Positions 12,282-24,867 of a DNA stretch of 64,000 nucleotides are shown in pieces. Where the stretch lies: contig CM033115.1 in assembly GCA_019321725.1 (NCBI GenBank), forward strand, positions 12,906,673 through 12,970,672, in the 5' to 3' direction. Position numbers and translations under genes: made by a program. The notes under the pieces are model-generated. The model saw only the letters and a list, made by a program, of their open reading frames with translations. It made no database searches and was not told the origin of the DNA. The stretch is from Paulownia fortunei (Eukaryota; Streptophyta; Magnoliopsida; Lamiales; Paulowniaceae). Each line of letters starts with the position of its first letter. Positions within the stretch are counted from its first letter, which is position 1.

Positions 12282-13736
12282 TGATAAGTGAATATTTTGA
12301 CATATTTTTATATCAAAATCCTTTATACTTTTCTGGATTTATTCTTGTTAATATTATTATTCTATTACTATTTTGTGTTAGGGAATCAATGAATATAAAA
12401 AGATCAAAAGAAGCATATTTTCAAACTTGTGCAGTTTTTATTTTTTGGGTATAACTCCATGATCAAAAGCCCTATGGGCCTGAATCTACTTCATTTGAAA
12501 TTTAAGAGATAGAACTACAACTTTTATATTGGAAGTTCACCCAATTCAGTCTTGATTATAGCAACAAATTCGTCCAAGTGGTTGTATAAAATGGATCACC
12601 AAAAATTTGGATCAGAGTTTAGCCTAGTATTGACTTATTTGACCAATTGGGTCATATCTCTTAAGCCCAAATTAGTTTTCAGTTGAAATGTAGATATGTT
12701 ATAGACAAGACGTAAATAAATAAGTTTATTGAAGATAAGATGGTGATAAAATATGTTAAAATGGTAAAAACATATATTGCAATGTGTTGTTGCTATTAAA
12801 AGATGGGTCTTGGACATAATTCGGTAATTTAACCATATCTTCCTCATGCGATAGCCAAATTTGACAAATGATATATGAAAATATATTAGAACCAAAATAT
12901 CGACAACTTTTGTTCTTACTCATCATCAAAATCTAGTTGTATCTGACCTAAAAATGCAATTTAATAAGGTAGGTGAGAATTTTGAGGATTTAGTATAACA
13001 ACTTACCAACTTTTGGCAACTAGCATACCATTTGATTAACTCCTCTATTATATATTTGGCCTCTAGCATACTTGTCTTACTAAATTTTATTTTGCTAAGA
13101 AAAAAGGGTGAACCTTTTGATGGAGGAAGATGAATGGAGAAAATATTTAAGTATGTTGTATTATTATTTTGAGTTTTGATCTAAATCCTACTTGTTTTGT
13201 GGTGATTCTTGATTTATGTATCTGCAATAGTACAACAAATATTTGGGTTCATTTAACTTATTATACGGTTCTACCCCACAGACTGCTAATGTGAAACATT
13301 GATTTGTTGTTGACAATAAATGCTTGATCTCATAAATAACTATTAGTGTTAAGAGATAATTTGCAAATAGTAAGGCAATATTATGATTACCTTATTACAT
13401 GAGCAATTTGATAATATCTTCCCATTAGAACCTTCATTATATATGAATTCTAATGATGGCAATTAAGATAGGTAAAAAGAATAAATAATCGTTTCTCTAT
13501 CAAAACTCAAGAGTGGATCTCTAATACTCAATACTTTTAGTACTTTGATTTTTTCTTTAGTTACAACATACATTAATTTTTTATATTTTGAATCACATAA
13601 ATTCTATTTTTTTTAGAATTATAATCTTGAATTCTTCAAGCAACTTTCCTGTGGATCGATTTCGAACTCATGAGAAATTTATTAGTTAATACAACCTGCA
13701 TTTGGGTTTGCAACCTTAAAGTTGTAGTAGCTATCA
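12282..13736 (+). repeat. Solo-type LTR, Athila-like, 1,455 bp
   Basis: The segment starts TGATAAGTG and ends GCTATCA, giving a 5-bp inverted end TGATA/TATCA. Near the end it has TGTGGATCGATTTCG and GTTTGCAACC, the same tail order as the LTR at 3,448. No internal element sequence follows on either side, so it looks like a solo LTR or the product of unequal recombination. The flanking pentamers (AGCCA left, GGCTT right) do not match, so a clean insertion is not shown. It lies directly at the broken 3' end of the hAT pseudogene. Confidence 0.65.
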
Positions 13737-14169
13737 GGCTTGCAACTGCTATAGTGTCAAAGTGACTGGAGTGCTAAAAGCAGCTTATGCCCATCTCAAC
13801 CATCTTTGGTGCTACCGTTCGACGAGGAATGGTGCCCGGAGTAACTGGAAGGGGCATTCTTTCTCGCCTAGGCTTTCTTCTTCACAAAACCTACTCTTTT
13901 CAGCATGTAAACCCATCTCCTTATCTAAATCACGTTGAAATCCATTATTTTCCATATATATATATATATATATCCTTTGATATCCTAATATAATAATTCA
14001 AAGAAACCAAATAACACAACAAAAAAAAAAGAAAAAACACCTAATAACTTCCTAGTTTTGAATGAACAATTGTAACAAAAAATCCAATAATTCCATCAAA
14101 ATGCCCAGAAAATAATTTAAGGTAATTCTAAGATAAAACAAAAGCTAAACTCATACCTTAGCTCAAAAG
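13737..14169 (-). other. Leader and gag start of the Tat-like element
   Basis: This stretch lies between the solo-type LTR and the primer binding site of the minus-strand element. Minus-strand reading near 13,790-13,900 gives a basic, proline-containing string (RRKPRRERMPLPV) resembling the start of Tat gag proteins. A (TA)n run lies at about 13,957-13,971. A 68-codon plus-strand frame at 13,787 is probably a shadow. Confidence 0.4.
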
Positions 14170-14187
14170 TCCCCATAAATGGCGCCA
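14170..14187 (-). other. Degenerate tRNA-Asp-type primer binding site
   Basis: On the minus strand the sequence reads TGGCGCCATTTATGGGGA. The Tat/Athila consensus is TGGCGCCGTTGCCGGGGA, complementary to the 3' end of tRNA-Asp. Thirteen or so of eighteen positions agree. It sits two bases after an LTR-type CA end (TG at 14,190-14,191 on the plus strand), the correct geometry for minus-strand strong-stop priming. Confidence 0.75.
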
Positions 14188-14189
14188 CT

Positions 14190-15010
14190 TGATGTGATGA
14201 ATAAAACACAACAAGAAATGTAAACCCACAAACCTCAATACCACTGAATGCTACAGGTTGATCTACGCTAGCCCACGAACAATGTTGGTTTAACTTGCAA
14301 GACACTGGAAGCAATGTAGGCACTCTGATGTTTAAGTTAGTAGTCAGCCATGAAAAATTCTTACTCATGTTATGGAAAAAACTCATTAATATATCAAGAG
14401 AAAAGTATATTTAGAAAAAGTGGAACCCCTCTTGCTTGGAACCAAAGGCTCCTTTTTATAATATGACCTTATTTAGGGCAAAAAGAGAATTTTGTCCATA
14501 TTTTATTATAATTGCCTAGTGTACACATCATCAGTCTAATGATTTGCCCTATATAATATTCTCTATTATTATTTATTAATAACTGCCTAATTTTGTCATT
14601 TTGTGCTAAATACTAGATCAGCTCAAACTTATGCCATGTCATCTCTATACAATTTTACGCTTGAGGTGAGGAGGTCAACACGAACTTATACCATACTATT
14701 TTCCATTAGACCTCATATCTAAGCTGATCAGGTCAGCTCTAACATGGACGGATGACCATTTATGAACAAAGCTCCTTCTCCCAGGCTCAATTGTTATCAG
14801 ATAACCCTCTGACTACCAATCCATCTCAGCTCTGTTCTATGGACACCAAAATGGATATCCTACCACGTTGTTATACGAACACGGACCATAGAAACATTAA
14901 GTCCAATAATTTGAAGCCCATATACACCTATTATGAACTAGGCCCAACCTATACCATATCAATTAGGAATGTGGCTCCACATAAAACTCGGACTAGTCAC
15001 AAACCCATCT
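14190..15010 (-). repeat. 5' LTR of the Tat-like element (right border approximate)
   Basis: On the minus strand the LTR ends TTCATCACATCA, two bases before the primer site. A TATA box TATAAAAAGG lies at 14,451-14,460 (minus strand), about 270 bases before the LTR end, a normal U3/R/U5 layout. The U3 start was not pinned down. It lies somewhere before the hAT-like element at 15,017. Frames inside (14,117-14,386 minus, 14,752-15,048 plus) are not credible genes. Confidence 0.6.
14451..14460 (-). promoter_or_regulatory. TATA box of the Tat-like LTR
   Basis: TATAAAAAGG on the minus strand is a strong TATA match within an LTR, followed downstream (to the left) by a GC-richer stretch typical of an LTR start site. 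It would drive element RNA to the left. Confidence 0.55.
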
Positions 15011-15016
15011 TGCTCG

Positions 15017-15791
15017 TAGTGAGTTTGGGGTGGCTAAGCGGGTTTTAGGACATATAGTGGATTTTTTTTAAACCCAATCGAGTTCGGGATGAGTAATAGG
15101 TTTTACTAACCCACCTTAGACACTTAATGCCTCAAAGTGCATGACCCACCACTACTGTACGCGGTGGTTTCTTGACTCTTCCAAAGCATCTTCCCACCAT
15201 CAACACCTCACAAGTCTTTATTTCTTGACTCTTCCACCGTCCTTGCACCACCCACTAAATGAAAGTAACAATCAGAGATGATTAGGTAACGATCCTAAGG
15301 ATGTTTTAGATAGTGTCATTGCTTATTCTTCTTCTCTTGATTAAAAAACCTCATTGCTTTTACGTTAAATAAAAAAAACTAAGGTCGAAATCACAGAAAA
15401 ATGAGGAGAACATCTAGGAAGACATGGAAAAACATACCTGTAAATAGCTTAAAACATTCAGGCTAGGCCCAAGTGAAAAGTCAAAGAATTCTTAAAATGT
15501 TAATTGTCTTCTTATTTTTTTAACTCGACCTTGTGGTAAAGACAAGATGATGTACATGTAATTTATTCATTTACTAGCTATTTTCCTTTCACGTTAGACC
15601 TTTTTCAATTTTTAAGTAGCTAAATTAATAGGGTAGCGGGTCTAGCGAGTTGAACCTATCAGAATTTGGGTTCAGTGCAAGGCGGGTTCAGAGCTAAATC
15701 CAGAATGGATAGGTTTTGGGTCCACTCTATGCTTAACGGGGCGATTTCAGGTATAATCAACCCTTACTAAATCCGCCCCATGTCATTCCTA
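15017..15791. mobile_element. Probable non-autonomous hAT-like element
   Basis: The left side begins TAGTGAGTTTGGGGTGG. The right side, reverse complemented, begins TAGGAATGACATGGGGCGG. Both resemble the TAGGGATG(A/T)CAATGGGGCGG ends of a widespread plant hAT family, and both flanks are rich in GGGCGGGTTT-like runs. The interior has no transposase. No convincing 8-bp duplication was seen, so the copy is old or truncated. The intact relative at 37,828 supports the family call. Confidence 0.45.
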
Positions 15792-17606
15792 TGTACTATT
15801 CACAGTAGGGAAATGCTTAAAACCTATTCATACATTTAAAGTCATGCAACTTCAAGTTCATGCAATTATAATGAGTCTTAGGAGGACTAATCACTTCTAG
15901 TGATCTCTGGTAAATAGCACAGAAGATTAAGCGGATTTTTATAATTAAAAATTTAATTCTTCATGGAGACTTGGCAAAACAAAATCATTGGTTTTGCGCA
16001 ATCTTGCTGGACTGTTTGATATCCTTGCTTAATTAAATTCTCAAGATTCACAGCTTCTAGGTGAATATTAGTCTAAAGGATCAATGCTAAATAGTTGTTG
16101 CGAGAATAAGAAAGTAACAAATTATCTATGAGGTAGTTTCACTATTGTTAAGTGAATTAATAGCTTATGAGGGAGTGAAATCTCCTAATTTTCTGCAGTT
16201 CCCCAACCCCACCCCACCCCACCCCCCCTTTTTTTTTTCTTTCTTTTTAGGCCACTGGGTTTGAATATCAGATTTACTTATTTGTATCTTAGAGATACAC
16301 TCAAAATAGTCTTCTTGGATGTCTCCTTTATGTTCACTACCAATGCCATGTATTAGTACTATGGTGCTGCCTATGCCTTGGATGGTAGTAGTGATTTTTG
16401 ATTGTTCGGCTAGTTGCAGCCGCTGCTTATTTACTATATCCCCATATTTAATGGTCAGTTAATGCTTTGCTGGTCCCTATTATTTGATTCAGACAGATTC
16501 ATTGAGATAACTATGTCAGTGTGCTTCCGGAGTTGGCTCTCGCCTATTGGTATTATTTCTCTTCTCCGTGATCTATTAACTTGCTTGTGTTTAACATTTT
16601 ATTCACTTGTTAATTTTCCCTAGGGAGTACTTTTGACTTCACCTATTGCTTCCTTTCTTTGATTTTGTTATTTTGTATGGCTGCCAACTTACTTTGGCTG
16701 CATTTTTCCTTCTTTTGATGTGGCTTTTCTCGTAATTTTGTTCTGATGTTTCATTATTTGCCTGTGGTAAGCCTCTTTAGTTGTAAACTTGTAGTGCATG
16801 TTTTACTCCGATTTAAATTAACAATAATTTTCAAGATTAAGTTTTCATTGAAGATTTTATGTTTTGGATCATTAATCTAGAAAAACATTCAAAGTTATTT
16901 AATGCTCAATTTTCAATCTCAATGTACTACTCTAAGGAAGAGCTTCATTTTATGATAGATTTTGATTACTTACCCATTGAGCGTCAGAAGGTGAAGTTAC
17001 CAAAGGTAATAGTTGGATGTCAAGATTGTTTATAGTAATGTCTCCCACTTCTAGGAAACAGCGGCACAAGCTGACCCCACATTCTCATGGTTCTTAATAG
17101 TAAGGCCTCATGCACAAGTGCCGAGCCACTCTTCCTGCCAAGCTCTCAAGGATTAGAAACATTATAACAAAAGTGAATTCTCAGGTTTAGATGAGATTAT
17201 CATTATTACTATTATTATTAGTTAATTAATTTTTTTTTTGGTAGACTGATGACAAAATATACTTGAAGTAAGGAGACTATTTCTTATCAAGGTGGCAATG
17301 CAAGTTCAAGATTTGGCACAAAGAAAGATGCAGCTGTAGTAGGGAAACTTACACACACAAAAAAAAAAACTTAAATAAATAACGACAATGATAATTAGCA
17401 AGTTTGGTGGACACTGATATATGACTGGTTCCCCATCTTTTTTATTAACATATAGACTATTGTACTATGTGCCCAAAGTCTTCACATCAAATTGGCATAG
17501 CTCTATCTTTGGCCTATTTCTTGGGTGTACCAATTCTCCACTTCCATCAATTCAAAGGGTCTTTGGACTCCATCTAAATCATGAAAGATAAAATTCGTAA
17601 GCCTTC
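15792..17606. other. No recognisable gene
   Basis: The 1.8 kb holds no frame that looks coding. A CCCCA-rich run followed by poly(T) lies at 16,199-16,239. Short frames such as 16,414-16,623 show no known motif. A short patch at 17,040-17,160 is less AT-rich than its surroundings but was not recognised. Confidence 0.5.
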
Positions 17607-18866
17607 AATTTTATATATTTCAAACATATAAAAGTTAATTTATACTATTTACTTTTGTAAACATGAGCTTTAATTTTGGTCTTTTACTTATTTCTAATAA
17701 TTTATGCATTTTGAAAACTATGCTTTTATTTAAGTTTTTTTTTTTTTAATTTAAAGTACTCATTTTGAGACTTTAGTTTTTGCAAAGTTATTCTTAAACA
17801 TAAAAGGTAATCAATATTATTTGTAATTATTGATTGTTGCATCAAAATTAAAATTTTAGTCTACTATTTCTTTTTTAAAACCACATATGGTTTTATTATT
17901 TACTAAATTAAGGTATTTGGTATGCAATTGAAGAGAGTTTTAAAATTAAATTTTGGTTTATTACTTTTTTTTAATATTTTTATTTAAAACATGACATTTA
18001 AAGAAAATGATGGGATTGCTTTCATATATGTTAGGTTAATACTTTTTTTGTTAATAAATATAATATTTTGAAATTTTTTGACTAGAAAATATTTTAGTTC
18101 TCAAGAGAGTTGAATTCAAATAATCTTAACTTCAAGTGTTATGGTATAATAATAAAACTTTGAAAGAGGTTTTAAATTAATTTTTATATAGTGCGATTTA
18201 AGAGAAAAGAGTAAATAGAATAAGAGAAATATTTTATTTATATTTGTTGTGTTTTCTTCTCATTCTTTATTTTAATTAGGTTTAATCAATGAGGTGAAAA
18301 GTCCAAAAAACTTAAAAAGATAATAAATTTAAACTCTAAATAATGATTTATTATGACTTTTACAAATCATATTTTATATTGCACCTCATAAATTATAGTT
18401 TCAAAATTGTATTATTATTTCAGTCTCTTGTGTTTCATTGTAGTCTTTTATTTCTTACTTATATGGAGGTATATTGTTAAATAATCTTAAATCAATGTTA
18501 ATAATAAATAGAATTAAATGTAATTAAATGAAACAAAATAAACAATAAAGGATAATTAAAAGTAGAATTAAAAGCGTATACATATTTTTGTTAAAAAATA
18601 GAAGAAAATTTAAAAGGATTTTATTTAATATGTATTTAACATTTATGGCAAAAGTTAGGCCTCTTTAAAAATTACCCATGAAAAATTATAAAAATCCAAA
18701 CATGAATATGATATTTATGACAAAACATAATTAACAAAATAATTTAACTTAACAAAATAAAAATATAATATGAAAGATTGAAACAAGTATTAAAAGTGGA
18801 TAGAACAAAAAAAAAGGCTTCTATAAAAAAAATTAGAAGAACTTTATTTGATACATAACAATTTGA
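17607..18866 (+). repeat. Left arm of a 1.26 kb inverted repeat
   Basis: This arm is the reverse complement of 20,779-22,036. I compared long runs by eye, for example CATATATGTTAGGTTAAT against its complement in the right arm, and found almost no differences. It is AT-rich and has no credible gene. A 60-codon minus frame at 18,744 is chance. The near identity contrasts with the decay of all other repeats nearby. Confidence 0.9.
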
Positions 18867-20778
18867 CATTACTGAGGTATTGCTTAAATCATTTGTTAAT
18901 CTAAACCTTGGAAGAGGTGAATTCATATAGCTCTAATTTTAGGTTTTATGATAAATATATTTATGTGATTGTTAATGGAATGAAAAAAAAAAGATAACTA
19001 TTTATAGATTTTCTATATTGTAATTTTTGTTTTTTTGGTTATATTTCTTTATTGAAATAAATGAGAGAGAGAAACTAAAGTGAGCAAGAGTAGTAAGTAA
19101 GCAGATGGATAAGATTACTATTTATATATTTTTATAGTTAGTAATTCTGAATGATTATAGTATTATTTGATTTTGGCAAAAAAATAATTTAGTTTATTTG
19201 AAAGTTTTTTTTTTTTCAAATGTGACACTTTGTATTTATTTTTTAGTATTTTTTTATTAACTATGAATATTGCATTACCTAGAAAAATTGAATATTGTTA
19301 CAAATAGTTGAAAAAATTATTTATCAATTTTTAGCATATGAAATTACGATTTGATCATCTTTAATGCATCTAATGAAAAGAAAATTTATCAGCTCAAATA
19401 TGAAGAAGACTTCTCTAGCAATTAAACAAAAAGATGATTAATGTGATAAAAAATTTATGTAAGAAATTATTTAGTTATATTACTATTTATTTTTCAAGTA
19501 TCATTGAATTTAGTTCTTTAAATATATATATTTTTAATCATTCATATCGATCTATATTTAAAATAAAATATTTAGAAGTATATTGGAATGTTTTTATTTT
19601 AATTAATTCAATATTTAATTAATATTTTTTATTTATAAAAATACATTCTAATATTTTATTTATTATTATTATTATAATTATTCTTGTAAATTATATGAAT
19701 CACGCTCAATGCACGTCCTTCTTATTAAGAGTTCTAAAGACAACAATGTGCATATAAATTTACGCATTTCAAAATAGCATTAAATCGTCACTTCAAATTA
19801 TTTAAACTATAATAACAACTATGCAACTATTAATGACGTGACAGCCCAAATAATATGTGCAACCAAAATAAAAAATTGAAAGTACAGCCAGCTACTAGAG
19901 AGCAGACACAAAAGTATATGAATCATAAACCAATATAGAAAGAATTTCACCAAGTATATAAATCATAAACCAATATAGAAAGAATTTCACCAGAATTTGA
20001 CCGAAGAATGGTCTTGCAGTTACAGCAGTAGAAAACAATTCATGGACATCTCTCTATAGTGCCAAAAAGTTAGTAATAGGATTAAACATCTCTTTAACAA
20101 ATGCCAAATTGTTTATGTGCCCAATGAGATGAATGGAAAGAATAGGAACTTGGAAATTCTTCTCTTCCTTACCTGCATATTCCAAATAAATCTAGGAGCT
20201 TGGGACATAAACGCTCTTTTGCTCTGCTAAATTTCAACAACTTCAACCTAACAATCTGGAAACTGGCCTCCCACTGTTTTGACTTCCCTTGGTAGCCAGG
20301 CAAGTACGAGACTTGGTGTGCATAGTAATACAGTCACAAACACTTCATTTTGTAAGAAAATCATGCGGTTCCAATGACTAAAGGTTTTTTCAGAAGATTC
20401 AAAACACAAATTTCAAGTGTCCTTCCTGGCGCATGATCAAAGTTATCATTTTCTTTATTGTGTACTTTTTTAATTACTTATACTCCAAGGTATAGCAAAA
20501 CTTTTAGGCACCTGGATATTTTTATGGTACAGATTAGCATGTGATTCATTCGATTATTCAGAAAGTTGGACTTTTTCATAAGGATTGAAGAGATCATCAT
20601 CATCAAGATGCAATATATTAATTTCTATAATCTAATTTAGCACATATTTCACCAACGAAGGTGTCAGGCTCCAAAAACAATCTGGCATTGAGTTGTTTCA
20701 TTCCAAAATCTTATTGTAACCTAGAAAAATTAAGTGTTTGAAATAAAAATAAAATCCACCTAGCGAAAGAGGTTGTTG
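18867..20778 (-). repeat. Spacer of the inverted repeat; holds an inverted relative of the 1.27 kb array unit
   Basis: About 19,725-20,620, read on the minus strand, matches the unit of the tandem array at 26-35 kb from CCTTTAGTCATTGGAACC through CTGGCTGTACTTTCAATTTT to GAAGTGACGATTTAATGCTA, at roughly three-quarters identity by eye. In one frame it gives a coherent stretch, YLPGYQGKSKQWEASFQIVR and then LKLLKFSRAKERLCPKLLDL, ending at a GT that could be a splice donor. This looks like a gene exon rather than random DNA. The protein was not recognised. A 40-bp tandem duplication lies at 19,911-19,993. The rest (18,867-19,720) is AT-rich with nothing recognised. Confidence 0.65.
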
Positions 20779-22036
20779 TCAATTGTTATGTATCAAATAA
20801 AGTTCTTCTAATTTTTTTTATAGAAGCCTTTTTTTTGTTCTATCCACTTTTAATACTTGTTTCAATCTTTCATATTATATTTTTATTTTGTTAAGTTAAA
20901 TTATTTTGTTAATTATGTTTTGTCATAAATATCATATTCATGTTTGGATTTTTATAATTTTTCATGGGTAATTTTTAAAGAGGCCTAACTTTTGCCATAA
21001 ATGTTAAATACATATTAAATAAAATCCTTTTAAATTTTCTTCTATTTTTTAACAAAAATATGTATACGCTTTTAATTCTACTTTTAATTATCCTTTATTG
21101 TTTATTTTGTTTCATTTAATTACATTTAATTCTATTTATTATTAACATTGATTTAAGATTATTTAACAATATACCTCCATATAAGTAAGAAATAAAAGAC
21201 TACAATGAAACACAAGAGACTGAAATAATAATACAATTTTGAAACTATAATTTATGAGGTGCAATATAAAATATGATTTGTAAAAGTCATAATAAATCAT
21301 TATTTAGAGTTTAAATTTATTATCTTTTTAAGTTTTTTGGACTTTTCACCTCATTGATTAAACCTAATTAAAATAAAGAATGAGAAGAAAACACAACAAA
21401 TATAAATAAAATATTTCTCTTATTCTATTTACTCTTTTCTCTTAAATCGCACTATATAAAAATTAATTTAAAACCTCTTTCAAAGTTTTATTATTATACC
21501 ATAACACTTGAAGTTAAGATTATTTGAATTCAACTCTCTTGAGAACTAAAATATTTTCTAGTCAAAAAATTTCAAAATATTATATTTATTAACAAAAAAA
21601 GTATTAACCTAACATATATGAAAGCAATCCCATCATTTTCTTTAAATGTCATGTTTTAAATAAAAATATTAAAAAAAAGTAATAAACCAAAATTTAATTT
21701 TAAAACTCTCTTCAATTGCATACCAAATACCTTAATTTAGTAAATAATAAAACCATATGTGGTTTTAAAAAAGAAATAGTAGACTAAAATTTTAATTTTG
21801 ATGCAACAATCAATAATTACAAATAATATTGATTACCTTTTATGTTTAAGAATAACTTTGCAAAAACTAAAGTCTCAAAATGAGTACTTTAAATTAAAAA
21901 AAAAAACTTAAATAAAAGCATAGTTTTCAAAATGCATAAATTATTAGAAATAAGTAAAAGACCAAAATTAAAGCTCATGTTTACAAAAGTAAATAGTATA
22001 AATTAACTTTTATATGTTTGAAATATATATAATTTT
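20779..22036 (-). repeat. Right arm of the 1.26 kb inverted repeat
   Basis: This is the reverse complement of 17,607-18,866. The inner edge is at GTCAATTGTTATG (20,779) and the outer edge at TATATATAATTTTA (22,036). Diverged direct relatives follow on its right side. Confidence 0.9.
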
Positions 22037-24836
22037 AGATCAAATTTTAAATCATAAGATTTAATAATATACAAAATATATATTATTATTTATCTATGAA
22101 AAAATATGCATTTGAATTTTTTTTTTTTACTGAAATATACGATGTATTATACTATCAAAAACGGCAATTGCAATTTAACTTGAGTCTTCTATTTTATTAT
22201 AAAAGTTATAGAATTGTAAGTTTGTGAACCATGTACAATTATAAAAATCATAGTTATTTTTTATATGTGAAATTAATCTATAATTCTTATGTCGTTGAAT
22301 AGACTACAAAATTTAAAATTTGACCTCATTCATTTCTTTTCTTTATAAAATTATTTATTATAAAATATAAATACCAATTAGTTTTTTTTTTTTAAGTTAT
22401 ACCTTTTCAAAATAAACAAATACAGTACTTTGGCTCTTGCAATGAGTTTCACTTAAAAACAAATTATTAAATAAGTGTATCTAGTTGTCAAATATTCAAA
22501 CCTCAACATGCAAATAACCCCTTATATATACCATGTATGATTTAACATAGTAAATTTTAAGGCTAAATTTATTACATGAATTTTATCGTAAATATCATAC
22601 TAGTACTCGAATTAACATATTATTAAGAAATACTTGATTTTTGCCATAAATATCGAACTATTACATATTAAATGAAGTTGTTTTAGTTTTTCTTCTTACA
22701 GTGGCATATATACACTTTTATACTTTGAATTAGATTGTTACATAGTGACTTTCTCTTATTCTATCCACCTTTTTTTCTTTTAAAATTTCAATATTTAGAA
22801 ATTACATTTAAAATATCTCCTAAGGTTTTATTAACAATGTAAATATAATTATCATAACACTTGAATTTAAGGTTATTTGAATCCACCTTTCCTGAATTTT
22901 GTAATTTTAGTAAAACATCTCTCTAGCTATATTATGTCAAAAATTCCCAAAAAAGTGTACTTAAAAATAAGAAACCTAACATAGGATATATGAAAATAAT
23001 CCATGATTTTAATTAAAATTAAGATATAAAAAAAGTGATAAGCTAAAATTCAAAATTTAAAACTCTCTTTGATTGAATACCAAATACCTTAATCTAATAA
23101 ATAATAAAATTATACATAGTTTTCAAAAATAAATAGAAGACTAAAATTTTAATTTTGAGGCAATAGTCAATAGTTTTAAATTTTAAAACTCTCTTTGATG
23201 TATACCAAATATCTTTATTTAATAACTAATAATACTGTATGTAGTTTTCAAAAAGTAAAAGGAGATCAAAATTTTAATTTTGAGGCAATCATCAATATTT
23301 ATACTTTTATGTTTTAGAATAACTTTGCGAAAACTAAAGTTGCAAATAAATATTTTAAAAGAAAAATAACTTAAATTAAATTCTATCTTCTTCAATAATT
23401 AAAGAAAATATTTCAAATATGAGAAAACAATGAATGTTAATGAAAAAAGTAAAGTTTTTGAAATGCATAAATTTTTAGAATTAAGTAAAAGATCAAAATT
23501 AAATTTCAAGTATATTTACTAAAGTAAAGAATACAAAAATTAACTTTTATATGTTTGAAATATATATAATTTTAAAATACTAAATGAGGGTTGTCTTTTA
23601 AAATGCACAATCATAAAAAGAATGTTAGATCAAAATCTAAATCATGAGGTTTAATAATAAACAAAATTTGTATTAATATTTATCTTTAAAAAATGCATCT
23701 GAAAATAAATCCTTTTGATTTTTTTTTTCTAAAAGTGTATGTTGTATTATACTGTTAAAGTTGTCATTTGCAATTAAAATTGAGTTTTTATTTTATTATT
23801 AAAATTATACAATTATAAATTTGTGAACTATGTATATATATAAAATCCTAATTATTCTTTATATATAAAAATTAATCAATACTTTTTTATGTTGTTTGAG
23901 AGAATAAAATTTAAAATTGATCTAATTTTTAAATAAAATTATTTACGATAAAAAAACTACCAATTAATTTTTAAAAAGTTACACCACTTCTTCAAAAACA
24001 AAGGGATTTGGTACTATGATATTTAAATAAATTTCTCTTAATTTTTTTATCAAATAAGGAAATGTGATTGCCAAATATTCAAATCTCAAAGTGTAAATAA
24101 CCCATTAAACTTATTGTGTAGCACTTAACATAGTAAAGTTTAAGACTAAATCTGTTAAATAAATTTTATCGTGAATGACATATTGGTACCTTTAAGAAAT
24201 ACCTGAGTGTTGCCGTAAATATCAAATTATTACATATTAAATGAAGTTCTTTTATTTTTTTCTTCTCAAAATGGCATATGTACACATTTAGATTTTATCT
24301 AGTTTTAATTCTTGTTTCCATTTTTCATATTATATTTTATTTTGTTAAATTAGATTCTTTTGTTGCCAAAATTTTATCATAAATTCATATTGACACCAGT
24401 TTTTATAATTTTTAAGTGTGTAGTTTTTATGTGACACCCAAATTTTACCATAAATGTTGAATTGATACCTAGTGAGCAAAATTAGTTAAATTCTTCTTCT
24501 AAATTTCTTACAATGACATTCGTCTCATTTTTCATTCTATTTACTTTTAATTTTTATATTAATTTTTATATTATGTTGCATTTGGTTAAATCAAATTTTA
24601 TCTATTGATAACAATGATTAAGATTTTCTAACAATATACTTCTATATAAATAAGAAATAAAAAGTTTATGATAAATTTAAGAGATTGTGATCATAATATA
24701 CTTTGAAAAGAATATTAATTTTAAAACTAATTTTTTTGATGTGCAACATTAAATAAGATTTGTAAATGTCCTGTTAACTCTTTATTTTGAGTTTAAAAGT
24801 GATATTTGTTTTTTGTTAGAACAAAATTATTTGCTT

Positions 24837-24867
<31 letters not shown>

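Larger units (their letters stand above)
5560..15010 (-). mobile_element. Tat-like Ty3/gypsy retrotransposon, minus strand, interrupted by nested insertions
   Basis: Read on the minus strand from right to left: an LTR (14,190 to about 15,010), a tRNA-Asp-type primer binding site (14,170-14,187), a leader and gag start (13,737-14,169), then a foreign block (hAT pseudogene and a solo-type LTR, 9.8-13.7 kb). After it come gag C-terminus, protease, RT, RNase H and integrase down to about 5,815. The RNase H has Tat-like wording, with a separate domain ahead of integrase. The gag between leader and C-terminus is partly missing, so an internal deletion accompanied the insertions. Both ends are approximate and no target duplication was found. 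Confidence 0.75.

Noticed and set aside
13787..13993. Arg-rich 68-codon plus-strand frame resembling a targeting peptide
   Set aside because: It lies in the leader of the minus-strand Tat-like element, where the opposite strand gives a better gag-like reading, and it runs into a (TA)n tract.
16414..16623. 69-codon frame as a small membrane protein
   Set aside because: No similar copy, no upstream support and no recognisable motif.
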